Assembly (NCBI GenBank): GCA_021151695.1
Contig: JAGKWU010000001.1
Coordinates: 62,001-126,000, forward strand
DNA: 64,000 nt
Origin: Cellvibrionaceae bacterium
GTDB taxonomy: Bacteria; Pseudomonadota; Gammaproteobacteria; Pseudomonadales; Cellvibrionaceae
Direction: 5' to 3'
Of this stretch, positions 63,462 to 64,000 are shown piece after piece. The notes under the pieces were generated by a model, which ran no database searches, had not been told where the DNA came from, and saw nothing but the letters and a program-made list of their open reading frames with translations. Position 1 is the stretch's first letter, and each line of letters begins with the position of its first letter. The translations under genes and the position numbers were made by a program.

Positions 63462-64000
63462 TTTTAAACCTTTGGTTTTACTAACGTAAAAAAACAATAA
63501 AGCAAAGCCAGTCGCTGTCTCAAAGAGGCAGTGAAGGATTCGTTTTCTTGTTTTTATGATCGAATAAATTGGCGGCATAAACGCGAGCCAACATAAATTT
63601 TGGTGGGAGCGATGATCGGGTCGCTATGGGTGCAAATGTCTGCACAAACGAAAACTGCATGGGCAATACGCCAATGCGAGTGGGGCGATTAAATCAACGG
63701 ATTCCCGCGTGCCGGGCCAACACTATTAAGTAATAAATAGATAGAAAGGCAATTGGCACAGTGCAACCAGGAGGTGTTCCATCCCCGATAGATTGCGCAC
63801 TTTATAGCAGGCTATTGTTGTGACTAGTTATTAAGGTTAAGTAATGGTTTAACCAAAAATAGCAGCGAGCAAATCGCGGATAGTCACTGGAGAGTCAAAT
63901 GGTCTCTGGGTAGCCCTCAGGCATCATGCCTGCTCAGCAATACCCCGGCCATAGACTTACGAAAAGAGGGGCTTTACTGAAAGTGCGCGCAGTATAGGGA
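63462..64000 (-). other. Long gene-free leader/promoter region of deaD
   Basis: About 540 bases upstream of deaD hold no convincing gene. Cold-shock helicase genes often have long 5' leaders, and this region has the room for one. A 15-base palindrome CAGGCAT-C-ATGCCTG sits at 63918-63932. TATAAA on the minus strand near 63802-63807 could be a -10 box but lacks a -35 partner. The upstream gene lies beyond the window edge. Confidence 0.4.

Noticed and set aside
63462..63578. 39-residue extension of the DEAD-box helicase
   Set aside because: The family begins at MTDPILF; the upstream residues look like translated leader DNA.

Overview
The window looks like chromosomal DNA of a plant-polysaccharide-degrading gammaproteobacterium close to Cellvibrio. 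This rests on a GH26 mannanase resembling Cellvibrio Man26A, GH74 and PL10 enzymes carrying CBM2 modules on long serine-rich linkers, several secreted lipoproteins with serine tracts after the lipobox, and the pseudomonad-type gene order aroQ-accB-accC-prmA-(DUF3426)-dusB-fis-purH-purD. No database search was run; all family names come from reading motifs.

Layout. 1-5.9 kb: the end of a probable outer-membrane protein, then GH26 mannanase, GH3 glycosidase and GH51 arabinofuranosidase, each with its own terminator. 5.9-8.4 kb: a sensor histidine kinase and a periplasmic binding protein, minus strand, with no response regulator beside them. 8.5-12.5 kb: an ABC exporter (membrane-fusion lipoprotein, ATPase, permease) followed by a cysteine synthase. 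12.6-19 kb: a packed plus-strand run of nadK, a metallophosphoesterase, glpG, a yeaC-like gene, pepN and fosA. 19-27.3 kb: a GH13 lipoprotein, a CvfB-like RNA-binding protein, a site-2-type membrane protease, a Xre/MbcA-RES toxin-antitoxin pair and a large TonB-dependent receptor. 27.3-39.1 kb: the minus-strand housekeeping block from dsbD to purD. 39.3-43.7 kb: two envelope proteins, polB, a small lipoprotein and a SMI1/KNR4 protein. 43.7-48 kb: a secreted beta/gamma-crystallin-like protein, a decayed IS3-family element and a large FG-GAP propeller lipoprotein. 48.5-57.3 kb: GH74-CBM2, a REC-TPR regulator, a secreted DUF4380-like protein, CBM2-PL10 pectate lyase and a hexose-6-phosphate mutarotase. 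57.5-63.5 kb: rapA, two unknown genes and a deaD-type RNA helicase with a long leader.

How the genes work together. The secreted enzymes attack mannan, arabinan-decorated hemicellulose, xyloglucan, alpha-glucan and pectate. They are scattered as single transcription units rather than forming one operon. The TonB-dependent receptor may import large ligands, but no hydrolase adjoins it. The housekeeping blocks supply NADP, fatty-acid precursors, purines, disulfide reductant and transcription recycling.

The most unusual items are the crystallin-like secreted protein with three exact calcium-type motifs, a PCu(A)C-like protein that seems to have lost copper ligands, a propeller lipoprotein interrupted by polyserine, the RES toxin pair, a TTGTCGC repeat cluster upstream of aroQ-accBC, paired REP-like hairpins between purH and purD, and the internally deleted IS3 copy. 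I found no clear evidence of a wholly new multi-gene system.
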